DNA of 64,000 nucleotides, from contig NZ_CP041188.1 in the NCBI RefSeq assembly GCF_006517235.1, positions 1,860,001 through 1,924,000 of the forward strand. The letters run 5' to 3'. Shown here one piece after another: positions 52,326 to 61,600 of the stretch. Origin of the DNA: Pseudarthrobacter sp. NIBRBAC000502772. Lineage in GTDB: Bacteria > Actinomycetota > Actinomycetes > Actinomycetales > Micrococcaceae. Numbering within the stretch: the stretch's first letter is position 1; each line of letters starts with the position of its first letter. The notes under the pieces were generated by a model. That model did no database searches. It was not told where the DNA came from and saw only the letters and a list, made by a program, of their open reading frames with translations. Made by a program: the position numbers and the translations under genes.

Positions 52326-55300
52326 ATGAAACTTCGCCGAACGGCGCGCGCCACAAATCTGCGTGCCACAAATCCGCGCGCAGGAAAGGGCGCGGGTTGG
52401 ACCACCCGCCGCGGCATTCTCCACTCCCGCGGCGTTGCTGGCACGGCTCTTGCCGCTGCTGTGGTTGTCCTGGTGACCGGTGCGATCATCTATCCGGGGT
52501 TTAAGACCACTGAGGTGGAGTTGAACGACGGCGGCGTGTGGGTAGTCTCCAAGTCCAAGAATGCGGTGGGTCGGCTGAATTATCCGTCGCGGGTTTTGGA
52601 TGGTGCGGTGACACCGGCGAGTACCACTTTCGATATTCTCCAGAGCGCTGGGGATGTGTTTGTGGATGATGAGACGGGTTCGACGTTGAACCAGGTTTCT
52701 CCTGCGAATATGCGTCTGGGCGGGGACAAGCAGTTGCCGGGTTCGGCGGATGTCAGCTTCGGTGCCAGCGTGATCTCGGTTACGGACGCGGGGAAGGGCA
52801 AGGTCTGGGCGCTTTCGCCGTCCAGCGTCAACAGTTTCGATGAGGAGTCATCGGAGCCGGTGCTGACTGCTTCGCAGGGCACGGTGTCTGCGGTTGGGGC
52901 CGATGACCGGATCTACAGTGCCGACCCCAAGACGGGTGCTGTCACCGTCACGACGGTCAACGCGGACGGTGAGCCAACCTCCACCGATTCGAGTACGTGG
53001 GGTGAGTTGAAGGGTGCCGGGGACCTGCAGATCACGGTGGTGGGGGATAAGCCGGTGGTGTTGGATGCTGCTGCGGGGAAGTTGTTCCTGCCGGGCGGTA
53101 AGCGGCTGCAGTTGGAGAATGCGCGGGATGCGAAGCTGCAGCAGGGCGGTCCGGCGAGTGATTTTGTGGCGGTGTCGACGCAGAAGGCGTTGTTGAAGCA
53201 GCCGCTGGATGGTTCCACGGCGAAGACGGTTACTTTTGATGGTGAGGGTGTGCCGGCGGCGCCGGTGCAGTTGGCCGGGTGTGTGCATGCTGCGTGGTCC
53301 GGGGCGAACAAGTATGTCCGTGACTGCACCAATGACGCTGATGATAAGAACGTTGACGTGCCAAAGGCGAGCGCATCGCCGTCGTACGTTTTCCGGGTGA
53401 ACCGGGACCTGGTGGTCCTGAACGATGTGAATTCGGGGAATGTGTGGCTGGTGAACCAGAACATGCAGCTGGTGAACAACTGGGACGACGTCATCCCGCC
53501 GAAGGAAACCTCCGACGATGCGGACAAGGACTCCGCCGACGAAGTCCAGCAGACCGTGTTGCCGGACCGCACCAAACCCAACAGCGCACCCGTGGCCAAG
53601 CCTGACACGTTCGGGATACGGGCGGGACGGACCGCCATCCTCCCTGTGCTGGACAACGACACCGATCCCGACGGCGACATCCTCACCGTCCGCGCACCCG
53701 ACCCGATCAAGTCCGGTCTCCTCGCCCCGATCTACGGTTCCACCGGCTTCCAGGTCAGCGTCCCAGCCGACAAAACCGGGTCCGAAACTTTCAAATACAC
53801 GGTCGACGACGGCCGCGGCCTCACGGCCTCCTCCGACGTCACCCTCAACATCATCCCGCCGGGGGAGAACTCCGCCCCGCGGCAGAAGCCCAACCGCAAC
53901 ACCACCCTCGTGGTGCAGGCGGGCAAAATCGTCAGCCAGAACATCCTCACGGACTGGACGGACCCCGACGGCGACGACCTCTACGTGGTCAGCGCTACCG
54001 GGAGCGACCACCGTGACCAGGTCAAGGCCCGGCCGGACGGACTGCTCACTTTCCAGGACGCCGGCACGGAAACCGGCCGCAAAGTGGTCACCGTGACGGT
54101 CTCCGACGGCCAGTCGACCGCCGAAGGCAAAGTCACCGTGGATGTCCGCGCTCCGGGTGCGCTGCCGCCGATCGCCAACGCGGACCACGTCGTCGCCGTC
54201 GCCGGTGTGGACACTGTCATCGCACCGCTGAAGAACGATTCGGACCCCCAGGGCGGGGTTCTCCGCCTCGCCCAGATCACGCCTGACGGCAACTCCACCG
54301 CCGCCATGGGGGCGGACCAGCAGACCTTCACGTTCAACTCCACGGCCGAAGGCGCCCACTATGTGTCCTACCTCGTGACGAACGGTCCGGCCAGCGCCCA
54401 GCAGCTGGTCCGCGTCGACGTGGTTTCGGGTGACGGCGACGGCGCCCCCGTTGCTGTGCGGGACACGGCCTTGCTGCCGAGCGGCGGCAACGTTCTGGTC
54501 GACGTCCTGGGCAACGACTCGGACCCTTCCGGCGGCGTCCTGGTGGTCCAGTCCGTCACGGCGGCCGACGGCCTGCCGGTCACTGTTTCGGTGCTGGACC
54601 ACTCGGTGGTCCGGATCACCGACATTCGGGCTGAGGGGCAGCTCAACGTCAAATACACGATCTCCAACGGCAAGTCCTCGGCCAGCGGCGACATCGCGGT
54701 GCTGGTGGTCCCGGCACCTGCCAAGCTCCAGGCGCCCCAGGCAAAACCGGACGAGGTCTCCGTCCGGGTCGGCGACGTCGTTACCATACCCGTTCTTGAG
54801 AACGACACCGACCCCAATGGTGGCAAGCTCACCTTGGAGCCGGTGCTTCCGCAGAAGCCCGACGACGCCGACGGCCGTCTCTTCCGCGCCGGCAACACGC
54901 TGCGCTTTATTGCCGGGGACCTGCCCAAGACGGCCTATGCGATCTACAAGGTCACCAACGAATCCGGACAGTCGGACTCCCAGCAGGTCACCATCCGCAT
55001 CCGCGCACGCGATGACGAACGGAACACTCGTCCCGAGCCGAAAAACCTCACCGCCCGGGTGGTCTCCGGCATGGCAGTACGGATTCCCGTGCCTTTGGAC
55101 GGCATCGATTCCGACGGCGACTCCGTACATCTGATCGGTGTGGACAAAGCGCCCGCCATGGGAACAGCAGTCGTCAAGGACGGCTACCTTGAGTTCACAG
55201 CGACCGGATCGGCTGCCGGCACGGACACGTTCACCTACCGTGTCCGGGACCGGATCGGCGCCGAGAACACCGGTACGGTCATTGTGGGCATTGCCCCGCC

Positions 55301-58300
55301 TGAGCCCAATAACCAGAAGCCCATTGCAGTTGACGATTCCGTCGATGTCCGGCCTGGACGCAAGATTGCCGTGGACGCCCTCAGCAACGACTCAGACCCG
55401 GACGGGGACCCCATCGGGCTTGTCGCCGACGCGTTCGAGGCCCGCCCTGAACTCGGCGTCGAGACCGCAGACGGTGGCAGGGTGTTGCTCACCGCGCCGG
55501 GCGCCGCCGGCAACGAGAGCGTCGGCTACAAGATCCAGGACGACAAAAAAGCCCAGGGCAGTGCCGTGATCCGCGTCCGGGTCAACCCGGACGCCACCCT
55601 CAAGGCCCCGATCGCCAAGGACGATGTCATCACGCCGGCCGAGACGCTGGGCAAATCCGCCGTGGACGCTCCGGTCCTGAAGAACGACTCCGACCCCGAC
55701 GGTGTGGCCTCGGAACTCAAGGTCAGCCTGCCTGACGGAAACCCGAACGCCCGCGTTGGCGGTGACGGCAACGTAGTGGTCAGCCTTGTTCCGGCCGACC
55801 AGCTGGTCCCCTACACCGTCACCGACGTCGACGGCCAGACCGCCACTGCAGTCATCTGGGTGCCCGGCCAGGGCGAGGAGCACCCCACGCTGGCCCGTAC
55901 CGACGTTGTGGAAGTGATGGCCGGCAAGGAAATCACCCTGGACCTCAACGAATACGTCCGCGTGCGGGAAGGCCGCACGCCGCAGATCACGCAGGCGGAC
56001 AAAGTCCAGGTACAGGGTGCAGACCCCCAGAACATCATCGGCGGCAACGCCAGGACGCTGCGCTACGCTGCGCTCAAAGACTACGTTGGCCCCGGCTCTG
56101 TCACCTTCGAGGTGACAGACGGGTCCGGTCCGGAAGACCCGCAGGGGCTGAAGTCCACCCTGACCGTCATGACCAAGGTCATACCGGACCCGAACGCCAA
56201 CCACGAGCCCACCTTCAGCGGAAGCGACCTGGAAGTGCCGAAGGCCGAAACAGCACGCCTGGAGCTGGGCAACCTTGCCAGGGATGTGGATGCCGGCGAT
56301 CAGGAAAAACTCAAATTCGAGTTCGACGGGTCCCTGCCGGAGGGCTTCAAGGCAACGATAGAGGGGCAGACGCTGGCCGTGAGCTCCGAGCCGGGCATGG
56401 CCGCCGGCCGGAAGGGAAGCATCCCCTTGAAAGTGACGGACGGGCGGTCCGGACCCGTCAAAGCCTCGGTGACGGCCACCGTCGTTGCCTCCAACCGGCC
56501 GTTGCCCACCGCCAATGAAGACGTCGTTGAGAAGGCCAACGCCGGCCGGACCGAGACCATCAATGTCCTTGCCAACGACTTCAACCCGTTCAGTGACACC
56601 CCGCTGAAGATCGACTCCGTCGCCGTGGAAACCGGATCCGCTGCAGGGCAACCGCTCGTCAGCGGGGACTCCATCACGGTGACGCCCGCGGACGGATCCA
56701 AGGGCGTGATGGTGCTGCGCTACACGGTCTCGGACAAGACCGATGATCCGTCGCGCCAGGTGATTGGCCGGGTCCGCATCACGGTCCGGGACAAACCGGA
56801 CGCCCCCTCGGCCCCCACGGCCACGGACGTGCGCAGCCGGACGGCTGTGCTCAAGTGGGCGCCGCCGTCGGACAACGGTGCCACCATCACCGGCTATACG
56901 GTCAAATCCAACACCGGCTTCGAACAAAAATGCGCCACCACCACCTGCACTCTCAGCGGGCTGACAAACGACGTGAAGTATGTCTTCACTGTGACCGCCA
57001 CCAACGAGGTGGGAGACTCCCAGGCGTCAGCGCAGTCGAACGAAATCCGGCCGGACGAAAAGCCTTCTCCGCCGGAGGCGCCCACCGTTAAGGCGGGGGA
57101 CAAGAACATGGTGATCAACTGGCTGCCGGCCAAGACTGAAGGCTCTGCCGTCAAGAGCTACAACCTCGAGATCTCCCCGCCGCCCGCCAGCGGGATCGCC
57201 GTAAAGAACGGGGTCACCGGACTTACCTACACTTGGCCCGGCCTGACCAACGGCGTCCGCTACAAGGTGCGCGCCCAGGCTCTCAACGAGCTCGGCCCGT
57301 CCGACTGGAGCATCTACTCCTCCGAAGACAACCCCGCCGGCGTGCCCGCTGCGCCAGCGGCACCGACCTCCGCCGTGGCATCTGCAGTGGGAACCACCAA
57401 CCAGCTGCGGGTGAACTGGACAGAACCCGATACAAACGGCGACGCAATCAAGAACTACTACGTCACGATGAGCGGCGGCGGCGGCGCGCCGCAGACCCAG
57501 GCCATCGCCGGTACGGTGCGGACCGCCAACTTCACGGCGAACAACTCCGAAGCGGATTACACCTTTACGGTCCAGGCCGAAAACAAGGCAGGAAAGGGCG
57601 CCGTCAGTCCGGCGTCGGCCCCCCGCCGCGCCACAGGCAAACTCGGCCAGGTTTCAGGAGTCAGTGCCACCGCGGCCGACACCGGAGGAGCCGGACGGAA
57701 GGTGACGGTGGACTTCCGGCGGCTCACCGCGGCCGAACGCAATGGCTCGTCCGAGAGCGAAGTCAGCTACAGCTACAACGCGAGCAACGGGATGAGCGGC
57801 CCCATCAACCCCGGACAGACCATTGGAGGATTTGTCAACGGCACTCCGGTGAGCATCACGGTGGTCGCCAATTCCTCCGTTGCACCCAGCTCCAACGCCA
57901 GCACTCCCGCGTCCGCGACGCCGTACGGATCCCCTGGCACGCCCACAGCTTCCGGACAGAACGGCGGCCAGAACCAGAAGTCTTTGAGCTTCAGCTGGAG
58001 TTCTCCGTCCACGGCGACGAACGACGTCGCCCACACACAGATCAACATTGACGGCCGGGGCTGGGAAAGGGTCGCGGATTCGGGAAGCCGGACGGTGAAC
58101 ACCGGCGGCTTCGACGAACCGCACTCGATCCAGGTGCAAACCGTGAATTCTGTGGGGACCGGTGGCGCCATTGCCACTGCCACGGCGCAGTCCGGCCAGG
58201 CCAGGACTAACTGGGACGCCGCGGTCAACGGTTACCGCACCTGCACGGACGCGGCTGCCTCCGGGCAAACCTCGTGGCGGTCGCCGACGAACGCGGAACA

Positions 58301-58520
58301 CACCTGCGGTGGTGTGACAAGTGGCTATCCGTGGATCTACGGCTCCGGCCCGTCCTTCACCGTCAACTGCTTCATATGGCGGACTGTGCCGGATGCCCGC
58401 GGCACCTACAAGTGGTACCGCATCAATTCGCATTCTGACGGCCGTTATGTGGGCCGGACCATTCAGGTCGGCAATACCACCCTGGGCGAGCCCGAGGGCC
58501 ATGGGATCCCGCAATGCTGA
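52326..58520 (+). CDS. Giant membrane-anchored Ig-like/cadherin-like and fibronectin type III protein
   Basis: 2064 residues. A basic N-terminus (MKLRRTARATNLRATNPRAG) leads to one membrane helix at about 38-56 (GTALAAAVVVLVTGAIIYPG), so the bulk is outside the cell. Residues 57-420 form a beta-rich, possibly propeller-like domain ([19 protein letters not shown]; one Cys pair GCVH/RDCT). About 11 cadherin/Ig-like repeats follow to about 1489, each starting like PVAKPDTFGIRAGRTAILPV and containing [13 protein letters not shown] calcium-binding loops; some loops have lost acidic residues. Then about four to five fibronectin type III domains, and a C-terminal domain (1961-2064) with four cysteines. 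ATG 52326 has GGGGAGA eight bases upstream. All eight cysteines look pairable. Likely adhesive or structural; function unknown. Confidence 0.88.
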   Translation: MKLRRTARATNLRATNPRAGKGAGWTTRRGILHSRGVAGTALAAAVVVLVTGAIIYPGFKTTEVELNDGGVWVVSKSKNAVGRLNYPSRVLDGAVTPASTTFDILQSAGDVFVDDETGSTLNQVSPANMRLGGDKQLPGSADVSFGASVISVTDAGKGKVWALSPSSVNSFDEESSEPVLTASQGTVSAVGADDRIYSADPKTGAVTVTTVNADGEPTSTDSSTWGELKGAGDLQITVVGDKPVVLDAAAGKLFLPGGKRLQLENARDAKLQQGGPASDFVAVSTQKALLKQPLDGSTAKTVTFDGEGVPAAPVQLAGCVHAAWSGANKYVRDCTNDADDKNVDVPKASASPSYVFRVNRDLVVLNDVNSGNVWLVNQNMQLVNNWDDVIPPKETSDDADKDSADEVQQTVLPDRTKPNSAPVAKPDTFGIRAGRTAILPVLDNDTDPDGDILTVRAPDPIKSGLLAPIYGSTGFQVSVPADKTGSETFKYTVDDGRGLTASSDVTLNIIPPGENSAPRQKPNRNTTLVVQAGKIVSQNILTDWTDPDGDDLYVVSATGSDHRDQVKARPDGLLTFQDAGTETGRKVVTVTVSDGQSTAEGKVTVDVRAPGALPPIANADHVVAVAGVDTVIAPLKNDSDPQGGVLRLAQITPDGNSTAAMGADQQTFTFNSTAEGAHYVSYLVTNGPASAQQLVRVDVVSGDGDGAPVAVRDTALLPSGGNVLVDVLGNDSDPSGGVLVVQSVTAADGLPVTVSVLDHSVVRITDIRAEGQLNVKYTISNGKSSASGDIAVLVVPAPAKLQAPQAKPDEVSVRVGDVVTIPVLENDTDPNGGKLTLEPVLPQKPDDADGRLFRAGNTLRFIAGDLPKTAYAIYKVTNESGQSDSQQVTIRIRARDDERNTRPEPKNLTARVVSGMAVRIPVPLDGIDSDGDSVHLIGVDKAPAMGTAVVKDGYLEFTATGSAAGTDTFTYRVRDRIGAENTGTVIVGIAPPEPNNQKPIAVDDSVDVRPGRKIAVDALSNDSDPDGDPIGLVADAFEARPELGVETADGGRVLLTAPGAAGNESVGYKIQDDKKAQGSAVIRVRVNPDATLKAPIAKDDVITPAETLGKSAVDAPVLKNDSDPDGVASELKVSLPDGNPNARVGGDGNVVVSLVPADQLVPYTVTDVDGQTATAVIWVPGQGEEHPTLARTDVVEVMAGKEITLDLNEYVRVREGRTPQITQADKVQVQGADPQNIIGGNARTLRYAALKDYVGPGSVTFEVTDGSGPEDPQGLKSTLTVMTKVIPDPNANHEPTFSGSDLEVPKAETARLELGNLARDVDAGDQEKLKFEFDGSLPEGFKATIEGQTLAVSSEPGMAAGRKGSIPLKVTDGRSGPVKASVTATVVASNRPLPTANEDVVEKANAGRTETINVLANDFNPFSDTPLKIDSVAVETGSAAGQPLVSGDSITVTPADGSKGVMVLRYTVSDKTDDPSRQVIGRVRITVRDKPDAPSAPTATDVRSRTAVLKWAPPSDNGATITGYTVKSNTGFEQKCATTTCTLSGLTNDVKYVFTVTATNEVGDSQASAQSNEIRPDEKPSPPEAPTVKAGDKNMVINWLPAKTEGSAVKSYNLEISPPPASGIAVKNGVTGLTYTWPGLTNGVRYKVRAQALNELGPSDWSIYSSEDNPAGVPAAPAAPTSAVASAVGTTNQLRVNWTEPDTNGDAIKNYYVTMSGGGGAPQTQAIAGTVRTANFTANNSEADYTFTVQAENKAGKGAVSPASAPRRATGKLGQVSGVSATAADTGGAGRKVTVDFRRLTAAERNGSSESEVSYSYNASNGMSGPINPGQTIGGFVNGTPVSITVVANSSVAPSSNASTPASATPYGSPGTPTASGQNGGQNQKSLSFSWSSPSTATNDVAHTQINIDGRGWERVADSGSRTVNTGGFDEPHSIQVQTVNSVGTGGAIATATAQSGQARTNWDAAVNGYRTCTDAAASGQTSWRSPTNAEHTCGGVTSGYPWIYGSGPSFTVNCFIWRTVPDARGTYKWYRINSHSDGRYVGRTIQVGNTTLGEPEGHGIPQC
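52477..52789 (+). repeat. Near-identical block 1, copy A (copy B 58772-59084)
   Basis: 313 bp aligned without gaps at an offset of 6295. I count five differences, about 98 per cent identity. It codes for the end of the membrane helix and the first part of the extracellular domain. Confidence 0.9.
53013..53490 (+). repeat. Near-identical block 2, copy A (copy B 59308-59785)
   Basis: 478 bp aligned without gaps at the same 6295 offset. I count about 16 differences, nearly all synonymous, about 97 per cent identity. The 220 bp between blocks 1 and 2 and everything after block 2 are clearly more diverged. Confidence 0.9.
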
Positions 58521-58677
58521 TGACGGTTGCAACCGCAGGAGGGGCGGTGGGGGAGCGCTCCCCATCGCGGCCGCTGCCAGGCTTCGGTAGGCTGGCGCGG
58601 GGAACAGAGAGCCCGGTACCGGGTCTTTGGAGGGGCTGCCCTGGGGGCTGCTGCACAATTGAGGGAATAGTAACGCT
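58521..58677. other. Gap between the tandem giant genes
   Basis: No coding frame. It contains perfect palindromes GGGGAGCGCTCCCC (58550-58563) and CCCGGTACCGGG (58613-58624), without loops or T-runs. GAGGGA at about 58661 may help translation of the next gene. Confidence 0.4.
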
Positions 58678-61600
58678 GTGACATCACTGCTGGGGAAGTT
58701 CGGTCTCAGGAAGCGCTACAACAAAATCGTCGTCGGCTCGGCTTTTGCCGCGGCCGGCGCCGTGCTGGTTGCCGGTGCGATCATCTATCCGGGGTTTAAG
58801 ACCACTGAGGTGGAGTTGAACGACGGCGGCGTGTGGGTGGTTTCCAAGTCCAAGAATGCGGTGGGTCGGCTGAATTATCCGTCGCGGGTTTTGGATGGTG
58901 CGGTGACACCGGCGAGTACCACTTTCGATATTCTCCAGAGCGCTGGGGATGTGTTTGTGGATGATGAGTCGGGTTCGACGTTGAACCAGGTTTCTCCTGC
59001 GAATATGCGTCTGGGCGGGGACAAGCAGTTGCCGGGTTCGGCGGAAGTGAGCTTCGGTGCCAGCGTGATCTCGGTTACGGACGCCGCATCGGGGAAGGTC
59101 TGGGCGGTGTCGCCGTCCACCGTAAATGGTTTTGACCAGGAAGCCTCCGAACCTGTGATGGTTGGCTCCGAAGGCCTGGTCTCCGCAGTCGGTACCGATG
59201 ACCGGATCTACAGTGCCGATCCCAAGTCGGGCGCGGTGACTGTCACGGAGGTGGACGCGAACGGCGAAGTGGTGTCCACCGATTCCAGTACCTGGGGTGA
59301 CCTTAAGGGTGCAGGGGACCTGCAGATCACGGTGGTGGGGGATAAGCCGGTGGTGTTGGATGCTGCTGCAGGGAGGCTGTTCCTGCCGGGCGGTAAGCGG
59401 CTGCAGTTGGAGAATGCGCGGGATGCGAAGCTGCAGCAGGGCGGTCCGGCGAGTGATTTTGTGGCGGTTTCGACGCAGAAGGCGTTGTTGAAGCAGCCGC
59501 TGGACGGGTCAACGGCGAAGACGGTCACTTTTGATGGCGAGGGTGTGCCGGCGGCTCCGGTGCAGCTGGCCGGGTGTGTGCATGCGGCGTGGTCCGGGGC
59601 GAACAAGTATGTCCGGGACTGCACCAATGACGCTGATGATAAGAACGTTGACGTGCCAAAGGCGAGCGCATCGCCGTCGTACGTATTCCGGGTGAACCGG
59701 GACCTGGTGGTCCTGAACGACGTGAATTCGGGGAATGTGTGGCTGGTGAACCAGAACATGCAGCTCGTGAACAACTGGGACGACGTTGTTCCTCCGAAGA
59801 ACGAATCCGACGAGCAGGACCAGGAATCGGCGGACAACAACACCATCAACGTCCTGCCGGACCGCACCAAACCGAACCGGCCGCCGGAAACCAAACCGGA
59901 CACCCTGGGCGTTCGCCCCGGGCGGACCACTATCCTCAGCGTCCTGGACAACGATTCCGATCCTGACGGCGACGTCCTGACCGCCGCCGTCGGCGATTCA
60001 GGTCCCAAAGCCGGAACGCTGGAAAGCATCTACGGCGGCACCGCGTTCCAGATCTCCGTTCCCGCGGACGCCCAGCCCGGCGCCGAGACGTTCAGCTACA
60101 ACGCAGCCGACGGCCGGGGACTCTCAGCCGGCGGACAGGTCACGCTCAACGTGGTGGCAGCCGATGAAAACAAGCCGCCCGCATTCAAGCGCGGCGGAGA
60201 CTCCACCACCATGCTGGTGGAGCAGGGTAAAACCGTCAGCCAGAACATCCTCACCGACTGGGTGGATCCCGACGGCGACGACCTCGTCCTGCTGGACGCC
60301 AAGGCAGACAACGACCAGGACCAGGTCAAGGTCCGCCGTGACGGACTGCTCACCTTCCAGGACTCCGGAGCCACCGCCGGCAAGAAAAACGTGGAAGTCA
60401 CCATCTGGGACGGCCGGGCAACGGTCACCGGAAAAGTCGTGGTGAACGTCCAGCCGCCGGGCGCCCTGGCGCCGGTGGTCAACGCCGATCACGTCACTGC
60501 CGTGGTGGGCCAGGACCTGGTGATCGCGCCGCTGAAAAACGACGTCGATCCCAACGGCGGCGCCCTCCGCCTCGCGCAGGTGGAGGCCAACGGTCCTGCC
60601 GAACTGGGCCCCGTCACCGACGGCGGTACCTTCACGTTCCGCAGCACCACTCCCGGTCCCGTCTACCTGACCTACATCGCCAGCAACGGCCCGCAGAGCA
60701 GCCAGGGCCTGATCCGGGTTGATGTGGAGTCCGGCAAGGACGCCGGTGACCCCGTGGCGGTCCATGACGTTGCGCTGATGCCCACCGGAGGCAGTGTGCT
60801 GCTGGACCCGCTGGCCAACGACTCGGATCCTTCCGGCGGCGTGCTGGTGCTGCAGTCCGTGAAACTCCCGGACAACACCACGGCCTCGGTCAGCGTGATC
60901 GACCACAGCGTCCTGCGCATCACCGACGTGCTGGGCACCAAGGACCCGTTCCTTTTTGAATACACCATGTCCAACGGCAGGAAATCAGCCACCGGCAGCG
61001 TCTCCGTGGTCCCCGTCCCGGCCCCCGCCGTCGTCGAGGCCCCCCAGCCCAAACCCGACGAAGTGAACGTCAGGGTCAACGACGTCGTCACCATACCGGT
61101 GCTGGACAACGACACGCACCCGCAGGGCCTGGAACTGAGCGTGGACCCCATCCTTCCGCAGTCCGTGGATGAACTGGACGGCAAGAGCTTCGTCTCGGAA
61201 AACACCCTGCGCTTCATCGCCGGGCCGCAGCCCAAGACGGTGCGCGCCATCTACAATGCCGCGGACCCGCAGGGGCAGAAGAGCGCCGCCGCCGTCACCA
61301 TCCACATCCTTCCGCTGGAGGGGGCCGAGAATTCGAGGCCGCAGCCTCAGAATCTCACCGCCCGCGTGGTGGCCGCCGGAACAGTTCGCATTCCCGTCCC
61401 GCTGGACGGCATCGATCCCGACGGCGACTCCGTTCAGCTAACGGGTATCGACAGCACCCCGGCCATGGGAACCGCCACCGTGGGCAGCAACTTCATCGAC
61501 TTCACCGCTGCCGGCGACGGCGCCGGGACTGATACGTTCCGCTACAAGGTGGTGGACCGCCAGGGCGCCGTCAACACCGGAACCGTGACGGTGGGCATCG

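Noticed and set aside
52848..55130. Long minus-strand open frame (760 codons) in the giant Ig-like gene
   Set aside because: Antisense artefact of GC-rich repeats; the plus-strand frame has clear repeated domains.
58550..58563. Palindrome GGGGAGCGCTCCCC as terminator of the first giant gene
   Set aside because: No loop and no T-run; an intrinsic terminator needs both.
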